DNA from: Neisseria mucosa
GTDB lineage: Bacteria; Pseudomonadota; Gammaproteobacteria; Burkholderiales; Neisseriaceae
DNA: 64,000 bases
NCBI RefSeq assembly: GCF_003044445.1
Contig: NZ_POWX01000005.1
Location: 93,165-157,164 of the forward strand
Reading direction: 5' to 3'
This document shows, piece after piece, positions 39,432 through 48,470 of the stretch (position 1 is the stretch's first letter; the number at the start of each line of letters is the position of its first letter). A program made the position numbers and the translations under genes. A model generated the notes under the pieces. It made no database searches. It had not been told where the DNA came from and saw nothing but the letters and a program-made list of their open reading frames with translations.

Positions 39432-39477
39432 AAAAGGTCGTCTGAAACGAGGATTATCGTGTTTCAGACGACCTTTT
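39432..39477. terminator. Bidirectional DUS-hairpin terminator
   Basis: AAAAGGTCGTCTGAAAC and GTTTCAGACGACCTTTT stem with a 12-base loop, between the glycine-zipper gene and the convergent waaA. Confidence 0.88.
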
Positions 39478-39499
39478 AGTAATTAGAGAGATAGATGAC

Positions 39500-40762
39500 T
39501 TAGTGATGTATAACTGCTTTGGCGATTTGATCCGCCATGCGTTTGCTTGCTCCTTGGTGCTTGCCGATAAACTCAAGGGCTTTTTGGGAGAAACGTTCTT
39601 TTTCCGATGGATTGGTAAGCCATGATGTGGTTTTTTCGTACCATCTTTCAGCAGTGCCAACCTGCTCTGCCGCCCCTGCATGGATGGCATCTTGGCATAC
39701 AGCGGAGAAATTGTAGGTTGAACAACCGAATAAGGTTGGTATACCGCAGGAAATCGGTTCGATAACATTCTGACAGCCCGCATCCACAAGGCTGCCTCCA
39801 ACGAAGGCAATATCTGCAGCCAAATAATAGGCAAACAGTTCTCCCATGCTGTCTCCGATCCATATTTGCGTTTCTTGGTCGACAGGAAGGTTATCACTGC
39901 GATATTGCACACGGTAGCCCATATCTTCCGCAAGGGAAAAGGTCGTCTGAAAACGCTCGGGGTGTCGAGGGATAATTACCAGCAGTGCATCCCCTTTGTA
40001 GCGCTTCCATGCTTCAAGCAATATTTCCGCTTCGTCCTGACCTTTATAGAAACGGGTGCTGGCACACACGACGACAGGGCGGTTGCCGATCCGTTCTTTA
40101 AATGTGGCTGCAAGTGCTTTCATCCCTTCGGGAAGCGATACATCGTATTTGGTATTGCCGCAGACGTGGACATTAGAAGCCCCAATCAAGTGCAACCGTT
40201 CTGCATCTTCGGCAGTTTGGGCAAAGCATCCGCTCAGGGTGCGCATAGCAGGTTCAACCAAGCCGCGTATTTTCAAATACCCCCGTTGCGATTTTTCAGA
40301 CAGGCGGGCGTTGGCAAGAAAAAGCGGCACCTGTTTTTCAGCACACATATGCATCAGGTTCGGCCAAATTTCTGTTTCCATCAAAATACCGAAACGAGGG
40401 GCATGGTCGGTTAAAAATTGCACAACCCATTCTGGTTTGTCGTAGGGAATATAACGGCATTGCGCATTGGGATATAGGGTTTGCGCAGTATGCCTTCCGG
40501 TCGGTGTCATTTGAGTCAGTAATAAAGGGACATCTGGGAAATAGTTCTGTAATGCTTCGATGAGTGGCTGCGCTGCACGGGTCTCACCGACGGAAACGGC
40601 GTGAATCCAAATCGGATGGTGCACGGGATTGCTCATTTTTTTGCCGAATCTTTCATCCCAGTGTTCCAAATAGGATGTTGATTTTTCAGCTCTCTTTTTT
40701 AGATAACGGCGGATAAACAAAGGAGCGATATGCCAAAGTTGATTGTATAACCAACGTATCAT
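39500..40762 (-). CDS. waaA: 3-deoxy-D-manno-octulosonic acid transferase
   Basis: Membrane-associated GT-B enzyme that adds Kdo to lipid A precursor. The 420-residue protein starts with a membrane-anchor helix region (MIRWLYNQLWHIAPLFIRRYL), followed by PIWIHAVSVGETRAAQPLIE (acceptor-side Gly/Glu motif), LLTQMTPTGRHTAQTL, FGILMETEIWPNLM, and in the C-terminal half VVCASTRFYKGQDE, IIPRHPERF and the nucleotide-binding ADIAFVGGSLVDAGCQNVIEP. The usual GGHNxLEP motif here reads as GGSLVDAGCQNVIEP. An internal DUS near 39936 is read as FQTTF. It stands upstream of a long AT-rich region. Confidence 0.93.
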   Translation of the reverse strand: MIRWLYNQLWHIAPLFIRRYLKKRAEKSTSYLEHWDERFGKKMSNPVHHPIWIHAVSVGETRAAQPLIEALQNYFPDVPLLLTQMTPTGRHTAQTLYPNAQCRYIPYDKPEWVVQFLTDHAPRFGILMETEIWPNLMHMCAEKQVPLFLANARLSEKSQRGYLKIRGLVEPAMRTLSGCFAQTAEDAERLHLIGASNVHVCGNTKYDVSLPEGMKALAATFKERIGNRPVVVCASTRFYKGQDEAEILLEAWKRYKGDALLVIIPRHPERFQTTFSLAEDMGYRVQYRSDNLPVDQETQIWIGDSMGELFAYYLAADIAFVGGSLVDAGCQNVIEPISCGIPTLFGCSTYNFSAVCQDAIHAGAAEQVGTAERWYEKTTSWLTNPSEKERFSQKALEFIGKHQGASKRMADQIAKAVIHH

Positions 40763-41584
40763 AATGATATTCCAAGATGTGATGGGCGTATAAAAAGGGT
40801 ATCAGGAGAGGATTATAGACGATTCAATCTAAAACAGGACGGGATGAGTAAACCCAAAGCTAATGAGAATAGCTGAATAGAGGGGCTTGTGATTTTGAAA
40901 TATTTGATTTTGGAGTTGGTGGAAATAGGTATTCTTGGATAAGATTGATGAATTTAGGAAAATCATCGTCTATGAGAATAGATGATTTTGTCTAAATACA
41001 ACACTTTTTTAGCATATTTCAGTTGTAGAAAGATGTGTGAAAGTTGGGATGTAGAGGTAAAAGGTGGGAATTTGTGGATATATGTATGGAAATATTCTTA
41101 TAGATAAAAATAGCCTAGAAAAACTTTATTGGTAAGTTTCTAGTTTATTTTAAATTTAAATTGCTTTTTATATAAAAATTAGACATAAAATTGCAAGCGT
41201 TATATATATATTTTCTATTGATTCCAGTTGTTAATATATTGTAAGTTATATATTCGCAACAAACAATACGGTTAATAATTAATAATATAGAGAACGTGTT
41301 AAGTCATGATAAAAAAAAATAATAAATGAGAAGACAGGTAGTCCAATATAATGTAGTCATGTATAAATTGATTGGATTGTAAATCGATCCATTATCTTGA
41401 TTGTACTGATTTATTTGTTTTAGATGGATTGAATCGGTTACATTTTTTGTAAGGCATTGGATAAGTGGTATGTATATTAGATAAACGGCAAATATTTGTC
41501 AATCATAATATGCAAAACATATATTATCTTTGGTTCGGTCTTTTCGATAACTATCATTATGTGTTTTTATCAGGGAGATAAAAT
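40763..41584. other. Long AT-rich region upstream of the autotransporter
   Basis: 822 bp with no supported gene and base composition far more AT-rich than flanking genes. No DUS, CREE or dRS3 was found in it. A run of nine A at 41311-41319 and repeated AT-rich tracts are present. It presumably contains the promoter and regulatory sites of the autotransporter. Confidence 0.65.
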
Positions 41585-42682
41585 ATGAAACACAGAGCAC
41601 ACATGAATCGTTTTACCGCGCTCAATACGGCATTGACAGTATCGTTTGCTGCCTTCGGTTTGTTTGCAGTATCTGCTGCTGCGGCTGAAAATTACATTAG
41701 CATCAGTAGTGATGCTGGTGTTCAACGCCCTAACTATAACAACGATGGCGCCACTGATCGTTTCGGTATGGCTATCGGTGTAAATACAAAGGCAACAGGT
41801 CATAGCGGTATTGCTATCGGTACCAGCACCACTTCTGCAGGTGAGTCTGCTACCGCTGTTGGTACTCTATCCAATGCGGATGGTGTTGCCGCTACCGCTT
41901 TTGGTCAAGGTGCGCAAGCAGTTGGTAATGTAACGACCGCTGCAGGTCAAAAAGCCCGTGCGACTGCCCAAGGTGCAACTGCTTTGGGTACTGGTGCTGT
42001 AGCTTCTGCAATGTATTCGACTGCTACAGGCGCAGCATCTTCTGCGTCAGGTCAGTCAAGTGTTGCTTATGGCCTGCAGTCTAAAGCTTCTGCTAATTCT
42101 GCAGTAGCTATTGGCTCTCGTGCGACAGCTTCTCATGATGGTTCCGTTGCTTTGGGTGCAGGTTCTGCAACTGCTGAAGCAGTAGGTACTAATAGTGCAA
42201 CTGTAAATGGTGTCTCTTATAGTGGCTTTGCAGGTACTAATCCTCGTTCTACCGTTAGTGTTGGCTATGCGGGTGGTGAGCGTACTATCACTAATGTTGC
42301 TGCTGGTCGTATTAGTACAACCAGTACTGATGCCATTAACGGTAGTCAATTGTATCAAGTTGCTGCACGTTCGCAAGGTAACTCTACTGCAATCACCAAT
42401 TTACAAAATCAAGTTAATGGTATTGGTAACCGCTTGAATGATATGGATAAGGATTTGCGTGCAGGTATCGCCGGTGCGACTGCGATTGCCTTCTTGCAAC
42501 GTCCGAATGAAGCAGGTAAGAGCATGGTTTCTGCTGCGGTAGGTGGCTATCGCAATGAACAGGCTATTGCCGTGGGTTATGCTCATAACTCAGATAACAA
42601 CAAATGGTCTGTTAAAACCGGTGTCAGTGTTAATACACGCAAAGACGTAAACTGGGGTGGTAGCGTAGGCTATCAATGGTAA
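41585..42682 (+). CDS. Short YadA-type trimeric autotransporter adhesin
   Basis: Surface adhesin of 365 residues. It has an extended signal peptide (to about residue 34, ending VSAAAA), then a head of YadA-type repeats with AIG/ALG motifs (GMAIGVNTKATGHSGIAIG, SSVAYGLQSKASANSAVAIG, GSVALGAGSATAEAVG) from about 55 to 205, a neck with ITNVAAGRISTTSTDAINGSQLY near 240-265, a very short coiled-coil stalk and the YadA anchor domain (about 290-365, GIAGATAIAFLQRPNEAGKSMVSAAVGGYRNEQAIAVGYA) forming the trimeric barrel, ending in Trp. GGGAGATAAA precedes the ATG. T-ending codons dominate, unlike most genes in the window. The next gene is a BamE-like lipoprotein that may assist its assembly. It is distinct from NadA. 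Confidence 0.92.
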   Translation: MKHRAHMNRFTALNTALTVSFAAFGLFAVSAAAAENYISISSDAGVQRPNYNNDGATDRFGMAIGVNTKATGHSGIAIGTSTTSAGESATAVGTLSNADGVAATAFGQGAQAVGNVTTAAGQKARATAQGATALGTGAVASAMYSTATGAASSASGQSSVAYGLQSKASANSAVAIGSRATASHDGSVALGAGSATAEAVGTNSATVNGVSYSGFAGTNPRSTVSVGYAGGERTITNVAAGRISTTSTDAINGSQLYQVAARSQGNSTAITNLQNQVNGIGNRLNDMDKDLRAGIAGATAIAFLQRPNEAGKSMVSAAVGGYRNEQAIAVGYAHNSDNNKWSVKTGVSVNTRKDVNWGGSVGYQW

Positions 42683-42749
42683 GGCCTGAAGGGGTTGGTC
42701 GGTTCAAACGACCCCAGTTGAAGAATGATATCGATATAAAGGAAAAAAC

Positions 42750-43217
42750 ATGAAATTATCAATCATTTTGCCAGTTATCGCGGCATTGACGTTGGCTGCT
42801 TGTGGTAATTTAAGCAAAGTCAGCAAAGAAGGTACTACTGATAACCCTGTATGGCCTGATGCTGCTAAAACTACCTTCCGTCATGATGGTACTCAGCATG
42901 GTACTTGGCCGAATTGGGATAACGTCCGTCAAATTGAAGCGGGTATGAATAAAGACCAAATTTACGAATTGATCGGTCGTCCTCATTTCCAAGAAGGCTT
43001 GTATGGTGTTCGTGAGTGGGATTATTTGTTCAATTACCGTGAAAACGGTGAGCATAAAACTTGTCAATACAAGATTTTGTTTGACAAAGACAAAAATGCC
43101 CAATCATTCTTCTGGTTGCCAGAAGGTTGCGGTCCTAAAAAGTCTGCTCCTGAAGTAGTTCGTGAAGTGATTATTCGCGAGGTAGCTCCAGCTCCTGCTG
43201 CACGTATCCGCCAGTAA
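42750..43217 (+). CDS. BamE/SmpA-like lipoprotein next to the autotransporter
   Basis: Lipoprotein of 155 residues, signal peptide ending TLAACG with Cys18 lipidated. The mature protein contains the SmpA/OmlA (BamE) motif IEAGMNKDQIYELIGRPHFQEGLYGVREWDYLFNY (about 65-100), two cysteines (KTCQY and EGCGP) and a C-terminal Val/Ala/Arg-rich tail. BamE itself helps the outer-membrane barrel assembly machine; in other bacteria lipoproteins with related domains (for example Acinetobacter TpgA) are linked to trimeric autotransporters. Adjacency (67 bp, same strand, shared AT-rich codon use) and a strong terminator after it suggest a two-gene operon with a dedicated assembly factor. Function is inferred. 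Confidence 0.85.
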   Translation: MKLSIILPVIAALTLAACGNLSKVSKEGTTDNPVWPDAAKTTFRHDGTQHGTWPNWDNVRQIEAGMNKDQIYELIGRPHFQEGLYGVREWDYLFNYRENGEHKTCQYKILFDKDKNAQSFFWLPEGCGPKKSAPEVVREVIIREVAPAPAARIRQ

Positions 43218-43243
43218 CTAGTAATAGTTTAATTTTATAAATT

Positions 43244-43288
43244 AAAACCGAGTTTTGTGATTTTGCAAAACTCGGTTTTGTTATTTTT
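43244..43288 (+). terminator. Strong intrinsic terminator
   Basis: AAAACCGAGTTTTG and CAAAACTCGGTTTT form a perfect 14-bp stem with an 8-base loop followed by a T-rich run. Unlike most terminators in this window it is not built from a DUS. Confidence 0.9.
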
Positions 43289-43505
43289 ACCGTTTAAATA
43301 GTAGTGTAATGGGATTCTGCACGGACAGTGGTTGTTTTATAATAATCCCTTAGAATTTGGTAAGGGGCGTTTGTGTCATATTTTTCACAATGAAAAGCAA
43401 AGTTGAATGATATTAGAACGTCCTGATATGTTTTGGGCATAATGGATGATAAAATAAGCATACTCTTTGCAAAAAAAAGAGAAAATAAGAAACGGATAGC
43501 AAACA

Positions 43506-45185
43506 ATGAGTATCGGATTATTACGAGTTTTGGTTCAAAGCCAGACAATCAACAATACCCAGGCAGAGCATTACAATAATATATTGAAAACGGGGCAGGA
43601 AATCTTGCCCATGCTTTTTGCGGATAAGATTATCAGCCCAAGGTCTTTGGGCGAGTTGGTTGCGCGAGTTTTTAGTTATCCGCTATTGGATTTGCATTAT
43701 TATCCACGTAACAATATTGTTATGGATGTCTTAACTGAGGAGCAGATGGTTCAAAATCGCTGCGTTCCGATTTTTCGTCGCGGCCGAAAGGTATATTTGG
43801 CGGTTTCAGATCCTACTCAAATCCAAAGTTTTCAAAAAATAGCTTTTGCTTCGGGAGTGACGGTTGATTTAGTAGTTGTCCCGGATGATCAGTTGAGTTC
43901 TTTGCTGGAGTGGTTAGGACAACGTTCTACCACCATCTTAAAAGAAATTAGTGAAGAACAAGAAGCTGCCCAGCCCTCTCAGGCGCTTTATATAGACAAC
44001 GAAGAGGCTGAAGATGGGCCTATTCCACGTTTTATTCACAAGACCTTATCAGATGCGCTAAATGCAGGCGCATCCGATATACATTTCGAATTTTATGAAC
44101 AAATGGCTCGTGTCCGTTTTCGTGTAGATGGACAGCTAAGGGAAGTGGTTCAACCCCCTGTTGCTGTACGCGGACAGCTGGCTTCACGCATCAAAGTAAT
44201 GGCGCGTTTGGACATTTCGGAAAAACGCGTACCGCAAGATGGTCGTATTCAGATTGCTTTCCATAAACACGGTCGCCCCATTGATTTTCGTGTAAGTACG
44301 TTACCTACGCTTTTTGGCGAAAAAGTGGTAATGCGTATTCTGAATTCTGATGCAGCAACTTTAAATATTGACCAACTGGGATTCGAACCCTTCCAAAAAG
44401 AAATGCTGCTTGAGGCCATTCATCGGCCTTATGGCATGGTATTGGTAACAGGTCCGACAGGCTCCGGTAAAACCGTATCACTTTATACTTGCTTGAATAT
44501 TTTAAATACAGAAGACGTCAATATTTCCACTGCAGAAGACCCGGCCGAGATTAATTTACCCGGCATCAACCAAGTCAACGTCAATGACAAACAAGGTTTG
44601 ACTTTTGCTGCGGCGTTGAAATCTTTCTTGCGACAAGACCCTGACATTATCATGGTAGGTGAGATTCGGGACTTGGAAACCGCGGATATTGCCATCAAAG
44701 CGGCACAAACCGGACATATGGTGTTTTCAACGTTGCATACCAATAACGCGCCTGCGACCCTATCCCGTATGTTGAACATGGGGGTCGCTCCATTCAACAT
44801 TGCCAGTTCCGTCAGCTTAATTATGGCGCAACGACTATTGCGTCGTCTGTGTTCGAGCTGTAAGCGTGAGGTTGAGCGTCCTCCAGTTCCTGCATTAAAA
44901 AAAGCAGGATTTACAGATGAAGATTTAGCAAAGGATTGGAAACTCTACCGTCCTGTCGGCTGCGATAGTTGCCGTGGTAAAGGCTTCAAAGGCCGTGTCG
45001 GCGTCTACGAAGTGATGCCGATTACCGAGGAAATGCAACGTGTCATTATGAATAATGGTACGGAAGTTGATATTATGAACATGGCCTATAAAGAAGGCAT
45101 GGTCGATTTACGCCGCGCAGGTTTGTTAAAAGCTATGCAAGGTTTGACTTCATTAGAAGAAGTTATTGCTCACACTAACGATTAA
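43506..45185 (+). CDS. pilF: Type IV pilus assembly ATPase PilF (PilB family)
   Basis: Cytoplasmic hexameric motor that powers pilus extension, needed for adhesion, twitching and DNA uptake. The 559-residue protein has an N-terminal GspE-type domain (about 1-150), then GASDIHFE, Walker A in VTGPTGSGKTVSL near residue 315, the Asp box STAEDPAEI, Walker B in IIMVGEIRDLETADIA, the His box GHMVFSTLHTNNA and a tetra-cysteine zinc site (CSSC ... CDSC). Length equals the known neisserial protein. It heads the cluster pilF-pilG-pilD. No DUS is found in or near the gene. Confidence 0.95.
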   Translation: MSIGLLRVLVQSQTINNTQAEHYNNILKTGQEILPMLFADKIISPRSLGELVARVFSYPLLDLHYYPRNNIVMDVLTEEQMVQNRCVPIFRRGRKVYLAVSDPTQIQSFQKIAFASGVTVDLVVVPDDQLSSLLEWLGQRSTTILKEISEEQEAAQPSQALYIDNEEAEDGPIPRFIHKTLSDALNAGASDIHFEFYEQMARVRFRVDGQLREVVQPPVAVRGQLASRIKVMARLDISEKRVPQDGRIQIAFHKHGRPIDFRVSTLPTLFGEKVVMRILNSDAATLNIDQLGFEPFQKEMLLEAIHRPYGMVLVTGPTGSGKTVSLYTCLNILNTEDVNISTAEDPAEINLPGINQVNVNDKQGLTFAAALKSFLRQDPDIIMVGEIRDLETADIAIKAAQTGHMVFSTLHTNNAPATLSRMLNMGVAPFNIASSVSLIMAQRLLRRLCSSCKREVERPPVPALKKAGFTDEDLAKDWKLYRPVGCDSCRGKGFKGRVGVYEVMPITEEMQRVIMNNGTEVDIMNMAYKEGMVDLRRAGLLKAMQGLTSLEEVIAHTND

Positions 45186-45256
45186 ACCATTGAATCGAAG
45201 AAATACGGGGACTTTTGTTTTCTTCATTCTTAAACATTAAACCAAGGGGTAACAAA

Positions 45257-46498
45257 ATGGCTCAAGCAGAGCAAAAAAGAGGCTTATTCGCTCAAAAAAA
45301 TAAAGGCAAACGTTTTACGTTTGAAGGTAAAAATACCAATACGGATCAATTAGTCCGAGGCGAAGTAGTCGCCAAAGACGAAGAAGAAGCGCGTAAAAAG
45401 CTCCAACGCCGCGGGATACGCCCTTTACGTATCAGTAAAGTAAAGGCAACCAAAAAGCGTCGTATTACTCAGGAAGACATTACAGTTTTCACCCGTCAAC
45501 TCGCCACCATGATGAAAGCAGGTCTGCCTTTAATGCAGGCTTTTGAAATTGTCGCACGCGGACACTCCAACCCATCCATGACTGAAATGTTGATGCAAGT
45601 CCGTGCAGATGTGGAACAAGGTAGTGCATTGGGTAAATCATTTGCCAAATATCCAAAATATTTCGACCGCTTTTATTGTAATCTGATTGCGGCCGGTGAG
45701 ACCGGTGGTGTTTTAGAAAGCCTGTTGGATAAACTTGCTGTATATAAAGAGAAAACACAAGCCATTAAGAAAAAAGTAAAAACTGCATTGACCTACCCAA
45801 TTTCTATTGTGGTTGTTGCGGTTGTACTGATTTTCGTAATGATGCGCTGGGTTTTGCCTGCATTTAAAGAGGTTTACTCCAATATGGGAGCAGAATTACC
45901 GGGTATGACACAAACAGTCATGAGTATTTCCGACTTTTTTGTCGAGTATGGCTGGATCATGATTATTGCAGCAATTGGCATTGGATTTGGTGTATATAAA
46001 TTGCATCAGAAATCTCCTGAATTTCAAAAACGTGTAGATGCCATGGTTTTACGTATGCCTATTTTTGGCTCTATCATTCGTAAAGCAACTATTGCACGTT
46101 GGGCTCGTACTACTTCTACCTTATTTGCTGCCGGTGTCCCTTTGGTTGAGGTTTTAGATTCTGTATCAGGTGCTGCCGGCAATATACTCTATGAAGAAGC
46201 AACGCAAGACATCCGTGCAAAAGTTACTCAAGGCCTCTCTTTGACTTCAAGTATGCAAAGTACGGATATGTTCCCGAATATGGTTATTCAAATGGCTGCT
46301 ATTGGTGAAGAATCCGGATCCCTTGATGATATGCTAAATAAGGCTGCTGAATTTTATGAGGAAGAAGTTGATAACTCTGTATCACAACTATCTTCTCTGA
46401 TGGAGCCGATTATTATGGTGGTTTTGGGCTCCATTATCGGTACAATCCTGGTAGCAATGTATCTGCCGCTGTTTAACCTCGGTAACGTAGTAGGTTGA
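45257..46498 (+). CDS. pilG: Type IV pilus inner-membrane platform protein PilG (PilC family)
   Basis: Polytopic inner-membrane protein that couples the pilus motor to the growing fibre. The 413-residue protein has two GspF/T2SSF repeats (about 70-195 and 275-395) and three membrane segments around 175-195, 225-250 and 380-405. Typical motifs are FTRQLATMMKAGLPLMQAFEI, IAAGETGGVLESLLDKLAVYKE, and TTSTLFAAGVPLVEVLDSVSGAAGN. The ATG at 45257 after AAGGGGTAACAAA is preferred over 14 extra codons. pilD starts one base after its stop. Confidence 0.94.
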   Translation: MAQAEQKRGLFAQKNKGKRFTFEGKNTNTDQLVRGEVVAKDEEEARKKLQRRGIRPLRISKVKATKKRRITQEDITVFTRQLATMMKAGLPLMQAFEIVARGHSNPSMTEMLMQVRADVEQGSALGKSFAKYPKYFDRFYCNLIAAGETGGVLESLLDKLAVYKEKTQAIKKKVKTALTYPISIVVVAVVLIFVMMRWVLPAFKEVYSNMGAELPGMTQTVMSISDFFVEYGWIMIIAAIGIGFGVYKLHQKSPEFQKRVDAMVLRMPIFGSIIRKATIARWARTTSTLFAAGVPLVEVLDSVSGAAGNILYEEATQDIRAKVTQGLSLTSSMQSTDMFPNMVIQMAAIGEESGSLDDMLNKAAEFYEEEVDNSVSQLSSLMEPIIMVVLGSIIGTILVAMYLPLFNLGNVVG

Positions 46499-46499
46499 T

Positions 46500-47363
46500 A
46501 TGTTGGAATCTTTGGATACATTAGCGCCATTTGCTATTCCATTAGCTGTCATTGTTGGTTTGTTAATCGGAAGTTTTCTTAATGTTGTCATTTACCGCGT
46601 TCCTGTCATGATGGAACGCGGCTGGACTCAGTTTGCGAAAGAGCATTTGCAACTTGAATTAACGGAAGAAGAACAGCAACCATTCAATTTGATGAAGCCG
46701 GATTCCCGCTGCCCCAAGTGTTATGCTCCGGTAAAGGCTTGGCAAAATATTCCGATTGTCAGTTATCTGATGCTTGGTGGTAAATGTGGTTCGTGTAAAA
46801 CGCCCATTAGCATCCGTTATCCCTTAATCGAATTATTGACCGGTATATTGTTTGGCGTAGTGGCGTGGCAATATGGCTGGACCATGGCTGCATTCGGTGG
46901 GTTGATATTGACTGCAATATTGATTGCATTGACCTTTATCGATGCAGATACTCAATATTTACCTGACAGCCTGACCCTGCCTTTGATATGGTTAGGCTTG
47001 CTGTTTAATTTGAACGGCACATTCGTGCCATTGAAATCTGCCGTTTTAGGTGCAGTTTTCGGTTACATGAGCTTGTGGTTGTTGTGTTTCATCTATAAGC
47101 TTTTGACTGGAAAAATCGGTATGGGTAACGGCGATTTTAAATTGCTGGCTGCTCTAGGTGCATGGCTTGGGGCCGGCATTTTACCTGTATTGGTTTTTAT
47201 TGCAGCATTAATTGGTCTGATTGGAGCGATTATCGGACGGGTTGCCAAAGGACAATATTTTGCTTTCGGTCCGAGTTTGGCCATTGCCGGCTGGATTATT
47301 TTGGTAGCTAATGAGCCGGTACATCATGCCGTAACTTGGTGGCTGACCACATCAGGGTTTTAA
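46500..47363 (+). CDS. pilD: Prepilin peptidase / N-methyltransferase PilD
   Basis: Inner-membrane aspartic protease that trims type IV prepilins and methylates their new N-terminus. The 287-residue protein has a cytoplasmic four-cysteine domain (CPKCYAPVKAWQNIPIVSYLMLGGKCGSCKTP) near residues 65-95, about seven membrane helices, and the catalytic aspartates in ALTFIDADTQYLPD and KIGMGNGDFKLLAALGAWLG. It begins one base after pilG ends and is followed after one base by coaE. This exact order is familiar from Neisseria and pseudomonads. Confidence 0.96.
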   Translation: MLESLDTLAPFAIPLAVIVGLLIGSFLNVVIYRVPVMMERGWTQFAKEHLQLELTEEEQQPFNLMKPDSRCPKCYAPVKAWQNIPIVSYLMLGGKCGSCKTPISIRYPLIELLTGILFGVVAWQYGWTMAAFGGLILTAILIALTFIDADTQYLPDSLTLPLIWLGLLFNLNGTFVPLKSAVLGAVFGYMSLWLLCFIYKLLTGKIGMGNGDFKLLAALGAWLGAGILPVLVFIAALIGLIGAIIGRVAKGQYFAFGPSLAIAGWIILVANEPVHHAVTWWLTTSGF

Positions 47364-47364
47364 T

Positions 47365-47994
47365 ATGACTTTATGGATAGGTTTGACAGGCGGTATCGGT
47401 AGCGGAAAATCTCAAGCAGCAAAAATCTTTTCTGATTTGGGAGTCCAGCATATTGATGCCGACGCCCTGAGTCGAGACCTGACGGCGGATAACGGTATAG
47501 CATTACCGGCTATCCGCCGTCTTTTTGGCGACAAGGTTTTTCATACCCCAAACAGTCTGAACCGTGCTGCTTTAAGGGATCTCGTTTTCAGACGACCTCA
47601 AGCCAAAAAAGAATTGGAAGAGGTATTACTGCCTTTGATTTTGAATGAAATTAAATCAGCCAAAACCCGCTATCCTAGCGCAGCATACGGCATTATTGAT
47701 GTGCCTTTGCTGATTGAAAATCCGGAATTTTTAGCGACTGTCGATAGGGTATTGGTTATTGACGTTTCTGAGGCAACCCAAATTCTTCGCGTTCAGCAAA
47801 GAAGCGGTTTGGACACAGAAGAGATCAAGCGCATTATGAACACTCAGGCCAGCCGAAAAACGCGGCTGCTCTATGCAGATGATGTTTTAGAAAATGAAGG
47901 GACTTTATCTGAATTGACTAAAAAAATTCAGGGCTTGCATAGGTTTTATCTGGAATATGCCGGCAACTCAAAATTTGGTACATCATTGCCCTAA
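47365..47994 (+). CDS. coaE: Dephospho-CoA kinase
   Basis: Performs the last step of coenzyme A synthesis, phosphorylating the 3' hydroxyl of dephospho-CoA. The 209-residue P-loop kinase shows GLTGGIGSGKS at 6-16, HIDADALSRDLTA, YGIIDVPLLIE and VDRVLVIDVSEATQILRVQQRSGLD. Cotranscription with pilD is likely (one-base gap), a conserved arrangement. The DUS at about 47587 is the first after the 7.6-kb gap and is read as VFRRP. The gene ends at a DUS hairpin. coaBC, another CoA gene, lies at 62504. Confidence 0.95.
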   Translation: MTLWIGLTGGIGSGKSQAAKIFSDLGVQHIDADALSRDLTADNGIALPAIRRLFGDKVFHTPNSLNRAALRDLVFRRPQAKKELEEVLLPLILNEIKSAKTRYPSAAYGIIDVPLLIENPEFLATVDRVLVIDVSEATQILRVQQRSGLDTEEIKRIMNTQASRKTRLLYADDVLENEGTLSELTKKIQGLHRFYLEYAGNSKFGTSLP

Positions 47995-48043
47995 CGTGAA
48001 ATATCCCGATCGACAGACAAAGCATATTGGAAATCCAACGATC

Positions 48044-48086
48044 AAAAGGTTGTCTGAAACTGTGTTTGGTTTTTCAGACGACCTAC
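48044..48086 (+). terminator. DUS-hairpin terminator of the pil-coaE unit
   Basis: AAAAGGTTGTCTGAAA (variant DUS) and TTTTTCAGACGACCTA form a stem around a 14-base loop, about 50 bp after coaE. Confidence 0.7.
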
Positions 48087-48150
48087 TTGACAGAAAACAG
48101 ATAATTCAATTTTAAGAACTCGGAAGCCAATACGGCGAAAAGTTTAAACA

Positions 48151-48432
48151 ATGGAAAATGGATACCCAAATAATCGACCTCCCTTAGAAAAAAGAATTTT
48201 TTATCTGGAGCATTCAGGGCAGTATCTGATGATTTGCGCCCTATCAGATTACTCCCACAATAAACATACTGTCGTTATGGCAAATTTTCTCTATCCAAAT
48301 GGAACAATGGATTGGAGAAATTTAGATGATTTATTCAATGAGTTGGTTTTAGAGGAATTACAGTCTTCATTTATGGATTGGTATCCAACTATTGAAGAGG
48401 CAATTAGCCATCATTTAGAAAGCTTTTCGTAA
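48151..48432 (+). CDS. Small acidic protein, unknown function
   Basis: Encodes 93 residues, no signal peptide or helices that could span a membrane, acidic overall with many aromatic residues (FYLEHSGQYLMICAL, MDWYPTIEEAISHHLESF). No family recognised. Richer in A+T than most neighbours, like the small protein at 32178. It occupies a spot between coaE and yacG where other Neisseria may carry a different gene. yacG begins 38 bp later, so the two may share a transcript. Confidence 0.65.
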   Translation: MENGYPNNRPPLEKRIFYLEHSGQYLMICALSDYSHNKHTVVMANFLYPNGTMDWRNLDDLFNELVLEELQSSFMDWYPTIEEAISHHLESFS

Positions 48433-48470
48433 CAAGCATAAAATAAAGAATGATTTGGAAGGAATAAATA

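Noticed and set aside
41585..42682. Identification of the adhesin as NadA
   Set aside because: It has YadA-type head repeats and almost no stalk, unlike NadA's long coiled coil.
42692..42716. Hairpin between the adhesin and the lipoprotein genes as a terminator
   Set aside because: The stem is short and bulged and no T tract follows; at most a weak attenuator or decayed DUS.
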